Below, piece by piece: positions 1-12,771 of a stretch of DNA of 64,000 nucleotides (positions are counted from its first letter, which is position 1; each line of letters starts with the position of its first letter). Both the position numbers and the translations under genes were made by a program. The notes under the pieces were generated by a model. The model worked only from the letters and a program-made list of their open reading frames with translations, made no database searches and had not been told where the DNA came from. This stretch comes from Flaccisagitta enflata (taxonomy: Eukaryota > Chaetognatha > Sagittoidea > Aphragmophora). The stretch is from assembly GCA_965153355.1 (NCBI GenBank), contig OZ231126.1:58156001-58220000 (forward strand). The letters are read 5' to 3'.

Positions 1-81
1 AGTGGCATCTTCAATCGGAAGTTGCGTGGACGGCAAGATCCTAATGACGGTACGAGACAGTATTTTCTACGGTTCTTTACA
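1..81 (+). repeat. Terminal 81 bp of the 5' LTR
   Basis: It matches 9613-9693 at 78 of 81 positions and ends in ACA like the 3' copy. Internal sequence starts at 82. No convincing tRNA primer-binding site was identified in the AT-rich leader at 82-176. Confidence 0.93.
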
Positions 82-176
82 GTATTTAAACACCAAAGCC
101 GCTGGTGAAAATTGCTAACCCTACATCTTATCCCCCTACTATACACGAGCACAACACGTAGGTAACATCAGATACT

Positions 177-1226
177 ATGGCGAACATCAGACCGATCGAA
201 GCCACGGTATGGGACCTGCGCATCGTTGCACACGTGAGGCGAGAATTGGAGAAAAGCTTTAATTCAATGACGGTTGCCCTCGACCACGCGACAAAAACAC
301 CGTCGGAGGAGGCGCAAACCGAATTGAACTCAAAAAGCAACGCATTCTGCGACCTCTACGAAAAGCGTTTAGACGAATACAATGCTTGCAAAATTGAGGA
401 CGAGCCTAACGCCAAGGAAATGGCCGGACAATTGATGCAAGACATGGTTCGGTATAAAATAACGCTCGAATCCCACTTCAAGACGCAATCGGCAGGGGAC
501 GTCGACGAGACAGTTGACGACCCGGCGGAGGACGTCGGGGCGTTAGGGGGATTGCCGCTGCTGCACGAGAGCAGGACGAGCGGAAAGGGTGAAGGCGAAG
601 AGGAAAGAAGGAGGAGACCGGAAGTGACGAAAGAGACGGCGCCCCCGGCGTCAATGCTGAACTCACTAAAGAAGAAAGTGTCATTGACTGTGACTGCCGG
701 AAGGAAGGCGCTCGAAAACGTAGTCGGCAGTCAGACGCCGGAAAGACGCCAAACCCCGTCACATCCACCTCCTCCTCCTCCTCCAGCGACACCCCCCGCG
801 GCGGCGGCAGCACTCACCACAGATGACTCCACTCGGCCAAAAACTCGGCCACTTCCATCCGGTTTCCAATTGGCCGAAGATGAACTGCGGAAGGCGGCAG
901 AGGCCAACAAAAAAGACAAAGAGGTCGAAAGACCTCAAAGCGTGACCACCTCTGTTACTCCACGTGCTGATCCCGAGCGCGAGGACGACGCGGAAAATGC
1001 CAGGTCGACGACACACGGCAGAGGTCGTCTAAAGGGATCCCAGAGGAAGGAGCAAAACGTCGACGGTGATGTCACGGCAGGTGGAGAAAGACAGACAGAG
1101 AAAAAGGGAAGCCGAGAAGGAACGGATAAAATCCAACGACGCGCAAGCGGACGCGGATATTGCGTATCATCAAAGCATTATCCAAGACATACAAAGGCAA
1201 AAGGACCTCGACAAAACCCTCCATGA
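177..1226 (+). pseudogene. gag: BEL gag, N-terminal part (frame 1 of several)
   Basis: This opens at the first ATG after the LTR. The first ~100 residues are helical (ETVWDLRIVAH-like start not matched to a known domain), followed by a charged and proline-rich linker with a run of eight prolines near residue 205. Meaningful gag sequence seems to move to the next frame near 1060-1080, after which this frame reads basic low-complexity residues to its stop. In BEL elements gag is normally fused to pol, so the frame change is most simply an inactivating indel. A programmed frameshift is not excluded, but no slippery heptamer was obvious. Confidence 0.75.
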
Positions 1227-2619
1227 GAAAGAATTGGACAACATTGACAAAAACGCGGCGGAGCTGCAGGACTTGATAGCGGCGAACGAAGGCGGACAGT
1301 CAACGGCAAGCGGCGCCGTCGATGAGGGAGAAAAGACGAGGGCTGGCGCAGTTGAGATGACCGCCGCAGGTGCAGCATTCGGTGGCGAAACTCCGGATGC
1401 ATTGGCGAATGCGTGGGTGAACGGAGTGACGTCGAGACCGACGTCGGCAGCCAAGAAAGAGGTGAAAGAAAAGACGCCGTCAATCCCAGAGAGGTATCTA
1501 CCGGATCCACTGCGAAAGTCGAAAAAAGAAACTTTTGCGAAGACCCAAAAAAAAAAGGAAAAAGAGGCAAAGAAGGAGGTCAAAAAACCACCGACAATGC
1601 CTTTCCGTAAATTGGGTGATGTGAAGCCAAAGAAAATGGAAACAGGAGAACAAGAAAAAACGAAGAGAGAGATCAGGACGAAAGACGAGAAGCCGGGGGT
1701 AAAGACAGATGCGTCTGTGGCAGCACATCCGCAAGAATTGAAAAGCCCCAGCCGCTCGTCAATCGTGTCGAGATCATCGTCAACACGTTCGAAGGCGCCG
1801 TCAATAGCTTCCAGCAATGCGAGTAGCCATGCTTCAAATGTTTCAGACACATTAATGACGAGCATTTTGCGACTGCAACGTCAACAATTAGAGGCAGCGC
1901 TGAAGCAAACGGCTATCCACCAGCTGAAGGAAGCAAGACCCGCCAAAAAGTTCTCCGAAAAGCATATGAAAATCTTCAACGAGGCGATGGAGATCCCGGG
2001 CGTGTCCAAGAGACAGATGTTGAATGAGATGCAACATTGGTTTGAAGGATCGGCCTTCAAATTAATCGAGGCGGAGACGCTGAAGAAGTCGGAGTCGGCC
2101 GTCGACGAAGCAGTGGAGAAGTTGACGAAGAAGTTCGGGATGCGCCAAGAGACCGCGTTGGAGATGCTTGACGAGGTATTGCAGGGCAAAGCAATCGACG
2201 AAAAGGATCACAACGGGATGCTCGATTTCTACGCGCGGTTGGTGAGCGTCCATTCATTCGCGACCGAGACAAAAAAGGCGGATGATTTCGAGAACAAGCT
2301 GGTGATCAAGACAATCGTCGAGAAGAAGCTTCCCTTCTTAAAAGATAAGTGGGCAAAGAAAGTTGTGAGGTATAGAAAGAAAAACGGTTCAGATTTGAAA
2401 TTTGCTGATTTTCTTGATTTCATTGATGAAGAGCAAACCATTTCTGAAATGTTTTCAGGATACCATCCATGGCAACAACAATCAAAAACAAGCCCGCTAC
2501 ATCGGCCAAAATTTCAGCAGCGACCGCTAACGCCGCCGCAAAGAAGGCCGCGATGCCGGCGCCGGTTTCAAAAACGACGCCAGGCCTCTGTCCTCGTTGC
2601 GACGGAAAACAGGTCATGA
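1066..2619 (+). pseudogene. gag: BEL gag, capsid-like part (DUF1759-like)
   Basis: 517 aa, beginning with a strongly charged coiled-coil stretch, then a Ser/Arg-rich linker. Residues ~300-470 are a helical domain with the pattern (HWFEGSAFKLIEAETL, FGM, LPFLKDKW, FADFLDFIDEE) typical of the BEL/Pao gag region annotated as DUF1759. This is the putative capsid. The last ~50 residues before the stop are out of frame; the continuation is in the frame starting near 2469. It overlaps the preceding gag frame by about 160 bases. Confidence 0.8.
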
Positions 2620-2848
2620 CACCACTACGGCGAGATGAGCTGCGTCGGACATGGAAATTCAACAAAAACCAGGCATCTGCTTCAAGATGCCTCGAAAGAC
2701 CATCTTGCCAAGAGCGTGTCCGTCGACGATCACTTGCGACAAGTGCAACGGCTTCCATCACCCTCTGGCGCATCCGGAACCTAACCCGGCGGGAAAACAA
2801 ACTGGTGAAAACAAAGACGCCGGCGAAAAAGGATCTGAACCTGCGTGA
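2469..2848 (+). pseudogene. gag: BEL gag zinc-knuckle region, frameshifted
   Basis: Nucleocapsid-like segment spread over two frames. One frame (from 2469) carries CPRCDGK after an Ala/Lys-rich linker. Another (from 2651) carries CDKCNGFHHPLAH, the usual last knuckle of BEL gag. The middle knuckle is disrupted: one frame reads CFKM where CFxC is expected, consistent with a single-base indel near 2690. This is one of the clearest inactivating lesions in the element. Confidence 0.7.
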
Positions 2849-2908
2849 CATGAGGCGCCTTCGACCAACTCCGTCTTCAAAGTTGGCGGCGACGACGGAG
2901 CGTGGAGG

Positions 2909-3782
2909 TTGATCTTGCCGTTCTACATAACGAATGGTGAAAGAAAAATTAAGACTTTTGCGTTAATGGATGGTGGCGCCAACCGACACGTCGTGTCGAA
3001 GGACTTGTGTAAGAGGTTGAAACTGAGTGGGAGGAAAACGACGATGACGATAACCACCCTCGAGAAGATGGTAGAAGGAGAGGGAAGTGGCAGATGTGGT
3101 AGTTGATGGTACCAACGGCTACAGTATCACTCTCAACAACGCCATCTTCGGGGAGATAATCGCATCGAAGGACGACAGACCACCACGCGCTGGGGATGCC
3201 GCCGGGATGGAGCATCTCGTCGACCTGGAATTTCCGTTTCCGGATGGCGACGACGGATGCTCTATCGGCGTAATAATCGGCGCGGAGCACGCCCGAATCT
3301 GGATCGGCGGAGAGACATTCAAAGGCGCCGAGGGATTACCCATGGGAATTTCCACGCCGCTCGGCGCCGGTCTAATCGGCCCTAGAAACAATACTGACTC
3401 GCGATATTTTGTTTGCAATTTTGCTTCCTTTCACAGCATTGATTCAGATTTGGCAAAAACCATTAAAAGAATAAATGCCGGTGAATTTGAAAAAGTGGAC
3501 GAAACCAAGCGAGAAATGTCTCTAAGTGATAAGTTTGCTATCCACCAAATGAAGGAAGGCATCAGGTGGGATCAGGAAACGGAACACTACCGAACTCCAG
3601 TCCTTCATAAAGGTGGAAGGCAAGCAACAGCAGATGCACTAAACAATTTGGATTCCCCATCGATGGCCCTAGACCGCTTATTACGTCTGAAAAAACAATT
3701 AATGCGGGACCCGGAAGAGGCGCCGAATAACGTTGGGGAAACTACTGGCCAAATTCTAGGAAAAGGGCGCGTGAGAAAATAG
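2909..3782 (+). pseudogene. pol: BEL retropepsin-like protease (A17 type), split in two frames
   Basis: The first frame (to 3106) holds the catalytic loop ALMDGGANRHVVSKDL; the usual triplet is D-S/T-G, here D-G-G. The second frame (3087-3782) continues with the flap and the C-terminal half ending in VIIGAEH and ISTPLG, characteristic of BEL/Pao proteases. The protein then runs into the linker preceding reverse transcriptase (IRWDQETEHYRTPV; LDRLLRLKKQL). One frame change lies near 3090-3110. Confidence 0.82.
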
Positions 3783-3821
3783 ATCAAATGTGCATCAACA
3801 TACCCACCAGATAGACCTAGA

Positions 3822-5524
3822 TGGACAATCCCAATCCACGTGGCGAACAAACCCGGCAAGCCGGGTCAAGTCCGCATCTGCCACGAGTGTAAAGCAGCAG
3901 TGGGTGGATCAAGCCTTAACGACCAGCTCCTGGACGGACCACAACAACGGCATGAGGCGTGCTGATGGCAGCTTCCGATGTGAAGGCCCCGTCGCCACGT
4001 GGGAGAGCGGATATTAAGGATTACTTCCACGAGATCTATGTCACCGAAGAAGACGCAGGACTTTTCCGCTATTATTGGTTTCGCGATGAAAAAATGGAGG
4101 AAATCGACCTGAATGAGTTTCTCGGTCACGTCTTCGGTGCAAAATCATCAAATTGTGTAGCGATCTTCACTCTGCAACACCATGTGGAACAACATTCAGC
4201 TGAGTATGGCCCCCTCGTTGTTCAAGCAGTGATGAAGAACATGTACATTGATGATTTGATAAAATCACTGCGCAATACCAAAGTGGCAAAAGACTTTCGC
4301 GTAGGCATCACGGCCGCCCTCGAGGACGCCGGCATGAATCTATGCAAATGGAAGTCAAGCCATCCGGAAGTTCTTGAAGGCGATACGACGGATCCGGCGC
4401 CGGCGGCGCCTATGGATGTATCCGGCGCCACAGATGACACGACGAAATTGTTAGGCCTTAGATACTCTTTTTCTGCCGATGCTTTTTCTTTTTTGCCAGA
4501 TAAATCAAAGGCCGAATTGAATGTGCAAACCAAAAGACAAATGCTCAAATTAATAGCGTCTATATTTGACCCACTGGGTTTTTTGGAGCCATTCGTGATT
4601 TGGGCAAGACTAATTCTGCAAAAAGTGTTACGCGTCGTCGAAAGTTGGGATAGCAAAGACATTCCAACCGTATCCCTCAACGAGTTTGTGGAATGGCAAG
4701 CAAGCTTCAGGTTCTTGGAGTCATTCCGCATCACGAGATGGACGGCGACGCCGGAAACGCAAGACGGCAGAAAGATCCTCCACGGGTATTCGGATGCGAG
4801 TGGACGGGCGTATGGGGCCGTATACTACGTCCGCTACGAAGGTCCAAATGGCGAAATCCATGTGTCCATCGTCTGCTCCAAGTCGCACGTCGTCCCACTG
4901 AAGGATGTGGAGGCGGGTCACATGGAGTCGACGCCACGCTTGGAGCTTCAAGCGGCACGCCTCGCAGCCAGAATGCGCGCCACCATTATTGAAGAAACAG
5001 GGAGTTATGATGGTTATGTAAATTGGACCGATTCAGAATGTGTAATTAAGCAATTGAATGACACTGAAACAAGGTTCAAGGTTTACTTTGCAAATCGTCT
5101 CTCTGAAATTCAGGCGCTTACGAAGGTGGAGGAGTGGAGGTGGGTACCAACCCACCTCAACCCAGCCGACTATTCGTCCAAAGGGATGCTCGCCCAAGAT
5201 CCAAATTGGGGCAAATTCCACAACGGCCCGGATTATTTATGGCGAGCGAAAGGACGAATGGCCGGAAAAGCAGATCGTGACACGCCCATTTCCCGCTCAC
5301 ATCCTCGCGACGACGACGACGCCGAAAAGAACGCCGCTTCAATCATGGGTGATTCGCGTCAGCGAGAAGGTGGCGACGTGGACGGGAAAATTGAGGCGCA
5401 TCGCACTGCTGAAACGCACGATCATGATGTGCATCGTCCGCAATCGACGCCGGGCGTTATACAACGACGCCGACAAAGTTGGGGCGCCCACCGGCGTCGA
5501 ATTGGCCGGACGCCGAAAGGGTGA
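3822..5524 (+). pseudogene. pol: BEL reverse transcriptase and RNase H, frameshifted
   Basis: A short frame at 3822-3962 encodes the fingers start ([22 protein letters not shown]). The main frame runs from about 3959. It contains ADIKDYFHEIYV (palm motif A with the catalytic D), YIDD at 4244-4255 (motif C) and the connection (FDPLGFLEPFVIWARLILQ). RNase H follows with GYSDASGRAYGA, STPRLELQAARL, WTDSEC and PTHLNPADYSSKG, supplying the acidic catalytic residues. Reading is lost after about 5270 and resumes in another frame for integrase. The core catalytic residues are kept despite frame breaks. Confidence 0.92.
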
Positions 5525-6876
5525 TCGTCAGCGCCATTCAATTCCAAGCCTTTCACGCGGAAATTAAATCCCTGCAACAATGTGATCCGGCTGGAGCTAA
5601 AAAAGTCGCCGCAAAATCGCCTCTGGCGGCGTTATGCCCCTTCGTTGACGACGCCGGTTTGCTACGATGCAGAGGACGACTCCAGCGTGACGAGGAATTG
5701 GACTTTGACGCTAAAAATCCAATGATACTTCCACACGATGGCGAGGCCGTCGCATGCTTGATCCGGTCAATCCACTTCCGTCAGCTGCACGCCGGCGTGG
5801 AACAAGTACTGGGAGAATCGCGACGCCGCTTTTGGATCACGAAAGGACGCCGGTCTGTGACGCGCGTCGTGCGTGCGTGTGTGGAGTGTCAAAAACAGTT
5901 TAAACGCCCAGAAAGTCAGCTGATGGCACCACTACCGGAAGTGAGGACTAAAAAGTGCTTGCCCTTTGAGAATACAGGGGTGGATATTTTTGGACCTGCT
6001 TCTTGCAAAATCGCCGGGAGAGCATCTCACAAAGTGTACGTCGCGCTTTTTACCTGCCTTGCGTGCCGCGCGGTGCACTTCGAGATATTGAGATCCATGA
6101 GCGCCTCTTGCTTCATCGACGCCCTCTTGCGGTTTCAAGCTCGCCGCCCCGCGATTCGCCATTTGTATTCGGACAATGGCACCAACTTCACCGCGTCCGA
6201 CAAAGAACTGCGCGCGGAAATGGAGGCATGGAATTTGTCCGCAAAACCCGAATTGAGACTGACGGGCATACAATGGACATTTAACCCACCTGTTGCACCA
6301 CATCGAGGTGGAGTATGGGAGCGCTTGGTTCAATCTGCAAAAAGACATTTGGCGTTCGTACTGAACCAAGACAACCTCCACATCGAGACTTTTGCAACAG
6401 TATTGGCCCAGGCAGAGCTGGCCATGAATTCGCGGCCGATTACCTATGTAGGTGATGAGCCGGGGATCCAGGCTTTGCGGCCAATAGACTTTCTTTGCCC
6501 TGGAGTATACGCGTCTTCCGGTTGCGACCTTGTGCCCCCCTCGCCTCCAGATGCAGAAGCGCTTCGATATACTTGGCGCCAATCACGCGCAATTGCTGAT
6601 GCGTTTTGGAGAAGGTGGAAAAGAGACTATGTCTCGGCCTTGCAGGCGCGACCAAAATGGCGCCGGGTAGAGAAAGATTTGGAAATTGACGACGTCGTTC
6701 TCATGGTGGATGATCAGTGTCGACGGGGAGATTGGCGCACCGGCGTCATCACGGAAGTCGATGGAGGCGACGTCGTACGGACTGTGGTGGTGAGGACGGC
6801 GAATGGGAAGAAATTCACACGTGATAGGAGCAAAGTAGTCCGATTGGAACTTGACCCGGCGCGTTTGTCGGCGTGA
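5479..6876 (+). CDS. pol: BEL integrase domain (open)
   Basis: 465 aa with all integrase landmarks. The zinc-binding HHCC module is H99, H104, C134, C137. The catalytic triad is D169 (GVDIFG), D232 (SDNGTNF) and E281 (GGVWERLV). The C-terminal ~130 residues (RRWKRDYVSAL, WRRVEKDLEIDDVVLM, RGDWRTGVI, RSKVVRLEL) are the extension typical of BEL/Pao integrases (DUF5641-like). It ends in a normal stop. It would function as part of the pol polyprotein; the apparent start is only where the frame opens. Confidence 0.93.
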   Translation: MGRPPASNWPDAERVIVSAIQFQAFHAEIKSLQQCDPAGAKKVAAKSPLAALCPFVDDAGLLRCRGRLQRDEELDFDAKNPMILPHDGEAVACLIRSIHFRQLHAGVEQVLGESRRRFWITKGRRSVTRVVRACVECQKQFKRPESQLMAPLPEVRTKKCLPFENTGVDIFGPASCKIAGRASHKVYVALFTCLACRAVHFEILRSMSASCFIDALLRFQARRPAIRHLYSDNGTNFTASDKELRAEMEAWNLSAKPELRLTGIQWTFNPPVAPHRGGVWERLVQSAKRHLAFVLNQDNLHIETFATVLAQAELAMNSRPITYVGDEPGIQALRPIDFLCPGVYASSGCDLVPPSPPDAEALRYTWRQSRAIADAFWRRWKRDYVSALQARPKWRRVEKDLEIDDVVLMVDDQCRRGDWRTGVITEVDGGDVVRTVVVRTANGKKFTRDRSKVVRLELDPARLSA

Positions 6877-6920
6877 CTATGCCGAGTATATTGCTTCAAT
6901 TGGTCTTTGATATCTTGTTA

Positions 6921-6941
6921 TTTTTGCCCCTTTCTCCTTAG
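6921..6941 (+). promoter_or_regulatory. Candidate 3' splice acceptor before ORF3
   Basis: A pyrimidine-rich stretch ending in AG at 6940-6941 lies 64 bases after the integrase stop and before the first ATG of ORF3. It has the form of a splice acceptor and could allow a subgenomic mRNA, as used for env-position ORFs of other LTR elements. No donor was assigned. Confidence 0.4.
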
Positions 6942-6981
6942 GTGTGTTTCCCTCGTGCCCCCCCAACCCGCCCCAGTCCCC

Positions 6982-9006
6982 ATGTTTTTGCCATGTTTCT
7001 TTGCATTTGTGCTTGATTTTTTGCCCCCTTGCTTGAAGTATCATAGGAAAGATTCTACAAAATTGTCAACACACTTAAAAACATTCTTTGTCACAATTGT
7101 CAATCGTTGTGGACGCCGCAATCCGGAGAGAATGTCATCCCACCATGTCAGTGTGACCGGGGAGGAGTGCGAGGAGGCGCTGGGAGGAGGATATGAGTTT
7201 GATTTGGTGCAGATGGAGGACGAGGCGATGGAGCCGAGGAGGGTGGAGTCGGAGGAGGTGCCGGTGGAATATCAGAATAACGAGTTGTTGTTGCCGGGGG
7301 GTCCGCAGGTGGCGGTGGCGGTGGAGAAGGATGGAGAGAGGAAGAAGAAGAGCAGGACGGAAGTAGCGGACATGGTGGGATCCTTCCGGATGTGTAGAGG
7401 TTCCAACGCATTGACGGAAGAATTTGATGAGTGGCAATTTTCGACCGAAGCGCAGAGGGACATCATGGCCTCCAATTTGGCGGTTCTGGTGTTCTTCCAT
7501 GTCGGTCAGAAGCGCTACCCCAACGTTTACGTGGCCCAACTGATAAAGGTCGATGGCGAAATGGACTGGGTCCTAGTCGAAGATGGCTTCGACATTTACA
7601 AAATCGGCCATGCGATGGGCTCACGCCTGCGTCACCTGTCGGTGTTGTTGTGGTGTAGTCAGGGGCAGGTGAAGATGGCGATGCGGAGGTTTGCGAAGAA
7701 GCCGGGGGTGTGTACGGCGTACGGGCTATGGGAGCCGGAGACGAGGGAGCCGCCGCGGTGGCCGTGTTTACGCGGCGACTCGGCGATGGAGGAGCATGAG
7801 GTGGTGGTACGATTTAAGGAGGCGGTGGCGACGGAGGACGCGAAGAGGAGGAAGGGGAAGCTGAGGATCGCGGAGTTGGACGGTTTGTTGACGGCGGAGG
7901 TGGACAGGTGGAGGAAGAGAGAGATGGTGTGGAATTCGAGGGGTGACGCAGGGCCAGAGAGGGCAGTGAGGATGCCCAACCAGTTGTGGGGGTGCCCTCT
8001 CCTTCCTGAGTGGCGTGGTGCAGGGGCGGTGGCGAATGTGGGGCCGGAGCCGAGGGACTTGGAAGCGGAGGACGTGGTGGTGCGTAGACAGGGGGAGGGA
8101 GGAGGAGTGGAGGATGAAGAGGAAGGGGAGCGGGGAGGAATGACGAAGAAGCAGGAGAGGCAGAAGAAGAAGAACCAGAAGTTTAGGGAGAATAGGAGGA
8201 AGAGGCAGCTGGAGTATAAGGAGGAGAGAGATGGGTTGAAGGAGCAGATTGAGGAGAAGAGGAAGCAGATGGAGGAGGTGAAGGCAGAGGTTGAGCGGGA
8301 GAAGAAGAAGAAGTTGGAAGGGATGCAGCGGGAAATGGAGGAGTTGGGAAAGGAGATGAAGGAAAAGGCGAAGGAAAGGAAGGAGAGGGAGAAGCCCTCC
8401 AAGAAGAAGAAGAGGCAGGAGGAGGAGGGTGCAGCCGGAGGTGTTCCTGAGGTCTCCTTGAAGGCTGATCCACCCAAGTCATCTTCTTCATCCTCTTCAA
8501 AGAAGCAGGGGAAGCATTCGGAGGGGGGGAAGGCGATGGCTGCCGCTTCGGCGGCAGATTCATCCATCCCCCCACCGGCGCCGTCCCCCAACCCTCAAAG
8601 ACATCATCGGCAAGCTGGCCGTGGTAATGGCCGCGGCCGTGGAGGCTGGCGCCGCGACCACGGCGGATATCGGCCTAATCAGACTCTTGATGATGAAGAC
8701 TTGTCGCGACGCTACAGGGAGGCAACCCCCTTCCTCCCCAACGCGTCCTTCTCAACCCCCCCGTCGAGCTTCGAGGACTTTTTTCGCGGGGTTTGTCTCC
8801 TCGGGCGAACTGCGGCGACAGAAGCGATGGCGCCTGTTGCCACCTCGTCGCCGTCAGCATCTCGCCCTCGACACCACGGACGCGGTGGTCAGCGTCAAGG
8901 GTATCAGCAGCAGCAGCGGCATCAGCAGCCCCCTGCCGCCGATCCTGACGCGCAGCGCGCTCCGCAGCCACAAGGACAGCGTGGCGCGGCGCCTTCGCGT
9001 CGCTAG
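6982..9006 (+). CDS. BEL third ORF in env position, function unknown
   Basis: An open frame downstream of pol, 674 aa from the first ATG (6982) or 624 aa from the ATG at 7132. The upstream start adds a short hydrophobic segment (MFLPCFFAFVLDFL), signal-like but weak. The 7132 product begins acidic and contains a globular-looking region (codons at ~7430-7970, with FSTEAQRDIMASNLAVLVFF and VLVEDGFDIYKIG). It then has a highly charged Lys/Glu coiled coil (8137-8430), a poly-Ser patch, an RG-rich patch (GRGNGRGRGG) and a Gln-rich tail. There is no transmembrane anchor or fusion-peptide-like segment, so it does not look like an envelope glycoprotein. The coiled coil plus RG box suggests a nucleic-acid-binding or assembly protein; that is inference. 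It has no frameshift, unlike gag-pol. Confidence 0.75.
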   Translation: MFLPCFFAFVLDFLPPCLKYHRKDSTKLSTHLKTFFVTIVNRCGRRNPERMSSHHVSVTGEECEEALGGGYEFDLVQMEDEAMEPRRVESEEVPVEYQNNELLLPGGPQVAVAVEKDGERKKKSRTEVADMVGSFRMCRGSNALTEEFDEWQFSTEAQRDIMASNLAVLVFFHVGQKRYPNVYVAQLIKVDGEMDWVLVEDGFDIYKIGHAMGSRLRHLSVLLWCSQGQVKMAMRRFAKKPGVCTAYGLWEPETREPPRWPCLRGDSAMEEHEVVVRFKEAVATEDAKRRKGKLRIAELDGLLTAEVDRWRKREMVWNSRGDAGPERAVRMPNQLWGCPLLPEWRGAGAVANVGPEPRDLEAEDVVVRRQGEGGGVEDEEEGERGGMTKKQERQKKKNQKFRENRRKRQLEYKEERDGLKEQIEEKRKQMEEVKAEVEREKKKKLEGMQREMEELGKEMKEKAKERKEREKPSKKKKRQEEEGAAGGVPEVSLKADPPKSSSSSSSKKQGKHSEGGKAMAAASAADSSIPPPAPSPNPQRHHRQAGRGNGRGRGGWRRDHGGYRPNQTLDDEDLSRRYREATPFLPNASFSTPPSSFEDFFRGVCLLGRTAATEAMAPVATSSPSASRPRHHGRGGQRQGYQQQQRHQQPPAADPDAQRAPQPQGQRGAAPSRR

Positions 9007-9130
9007 GCGCGTTTCGCGCCGCTCCTTTCGCCGTCCGTTCGTCCGCTCATTTCAGGTGACTTGGTCCTTGGTCTCTCCTCGGTTTTTTTTGAGGCGGGAC
9101 GGTGTGACTAGGTTGGAATGGGATTCCAAC

Positions 9131-9138
9131 GGGGGGAC
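9131..9138 (+). promoter_or_regulatory. Polypurine tract
   Basis: GGGGGGAC immediately precedes the TGTGGAAT start of the 3' LTR. Its position and composition are those of the plus-strand primer for LTR element replication. Confidence 0.7.
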
Positions 9139-9693
9139 TGTGGAATATCGTTGATATTTTTGGCATTTGGCGCCTTTGTACCGCGATCTATTTCATTGTC
9201 CTCTCGTTGGCGTTGCTGTTCATTTGCTTGTGATGATATACTTGATTCTCTGGATGCATTCTTTCTTTCAGTTAATCAGTGTATTTTAACAAGCAATTCA
9301 ACCTGGAAGCACTTTGGGGATTACAGTGGAACCTGTGGTGAGTGTACTTGGCTACATTTGTTGACAATTGATGTGAATTGATTGAGGTAGTTACTGATGA
9401 TACACACTAGCTAGTTAGTAGGTAGACATTAACCAACCCCTCCCCCCTCTCTCTTCTGTTTCTCTCTCTTTCTCTTCCTTGTATATAATAGTTTAAATAC
9501 ACTTTCTTACCTAGTGATTAGAGATAGCATCCACAGACTGACGTTGGAACCAGCGCCACCGGAAGTGACGTTATCGGCGTGATTGGCGTAGCGATGGCGT
9601 ATTCAAACCGGAAGTGGCGTCTTCAGTCGGAAGTTGCGTGGACGGCAAGATCCTAATGACGGTACGAGACAGTATTTTCTACGGTTCTTCACA
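9139..9693 (+). repeat. 3' LTR of the BEL/Pao element (555 bp)
   Basis: It starts TGTGG after the polypurine tract and ends CACA; its last 81 bases equal the window's first 81 except three. It contains a TATATAATA box around 9482. The 5' copy is mostly outside the window, so the insertion age can only be estimated from 81 bp. Confidence 0.9.
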
Positions 9694-10205
9694 CTGCCTA
9701 TAAAATGACCAATTTACCCCTTTTACCTAGCACTACCTTCTCAAATGCGGATTCATGAAGCTTGATAACCCAAAATCTATCATCAATATATCAAAAAAAA
9801 AAAAAGAATTTTCCCAAGGTATCCTGAACTTGGGTTATGCTCATTAGATGTTACTAAAGGGATTTGGGCTAAAAAAATGCAGTCAAATTCTATAATCGAA
9901 GTCCAAAAACTATTTCAACCCACTCATTAGCACTTCAGCTTAGGAGCCTACTCAAAAATTGCTACCCTACTCATCCTCTGGGCTCAAAACAGGATCTTAT
10001 GTTTTCCTAGTTCTGAGCGTGAGAGGTCGCGAGGGGCGTCGTCTCCTGTCTATCTTTCGGTCAGTCTCTCTGAGCCCTGAGGAGGGCTTTTGTATTTGAA
10101 GTGATGCAATGCTTTTGTATTTGAATGATGCAATGCCATGTCATCAGGGCCGAGTTTCTATACTGGAAAGATGCAGGCGTAGGAGTTCTTGTCTATCTGT
10201 CTTTA
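9694..10205. other. Non-coding flank of the BEL element
   Basis: AT-rich sequence with no convincing ORF or exon. A short direct duplication (GATGCAATGC) occurs near 10105-10135. Nothing else was recognised. Confidence 0.6.
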
Positions 10206-11895
<1,690 letters not shown>

Positions 11896-12100
11896 AAACA
11901 AGGCCGGATACACGGCTACCCCAGTTGCGTGCGGGTGGGCAGGGGCGGTATTCTAGTTACCGGAGCATTTGGGCAAGAGCAGTGAGGCCAAAGACCGCAG
12001 AAACATAAAAAAAATAAAATTGGACCGACCAACCAACCGACCAACCGACCGACCAACGGACGGACAAAGCGGGGTGTAGAGTCGCGTAGCACGCGACTAA
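11896..12100 (-). mobile_element. Helentron-like short repeat, subfamily 1
   Basis: Read on the minus strand it starts with hairpin AGTCGCGTGCTACGCGACT (its complement is at 12080-12098). It continues with CTACACCCCGCTTTGTC, a GTCN array of about 60 bp, a middle block, a second copy of the AGTTGCG-type arm and the end CCGTGTATCCGGCCTTGTTT. The same plan recurs at many sites in the window. No protein is encoded; it is probably mobilised in trans. Confidence 0.8.
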
Positions 12101-12624
<524 letters not shown>

Positions 12625-12771
12625 GTGTGTGTCTTTATATATATTTAAAATATATATATACATATATATATTTTTGCATACATATATATACAAATTTTGT
12701 TTATATGTATATATATATTTATATATGTATATTGCGTGTATATCTATCCCGTATACATTTATGTATATGTA

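Larger units (their letters stand above)
1..9693 (+). mobile_element. BEL/Pao LTR retrotransposon, 5' LTR cut by window edge
   Basis: An LTR element whose protein order is gag, protease, reverse transcriptase, RNase H, integrase, then an extra ORF. The BEL/Pao assignment rests on the A17-like protease ending in IIGAEH and STPLG, the YIDD reverse transcriptase motif, the RNase H core and an integrase with a long C-terminal extension. Bases 1-81 repeat at 9613-9693 with three mismatches, which defines the LTR end. The internal region is about 9.06 kb. Gag-pol changes frame several times, so this copy is unlikely to be autonomous, yet integrase and ORF3 are open. The target duplication cannot be checked because the left flank lies outside the window. 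Confidence 0.95.

Noticed and set aside
7659-8591. 310-codon minus-strand frame opposite the BEL third ORF
   Set aside because: Ser/Phe-rich antisense shadow of a Lys/Glu-rich coding strand; no independent support.
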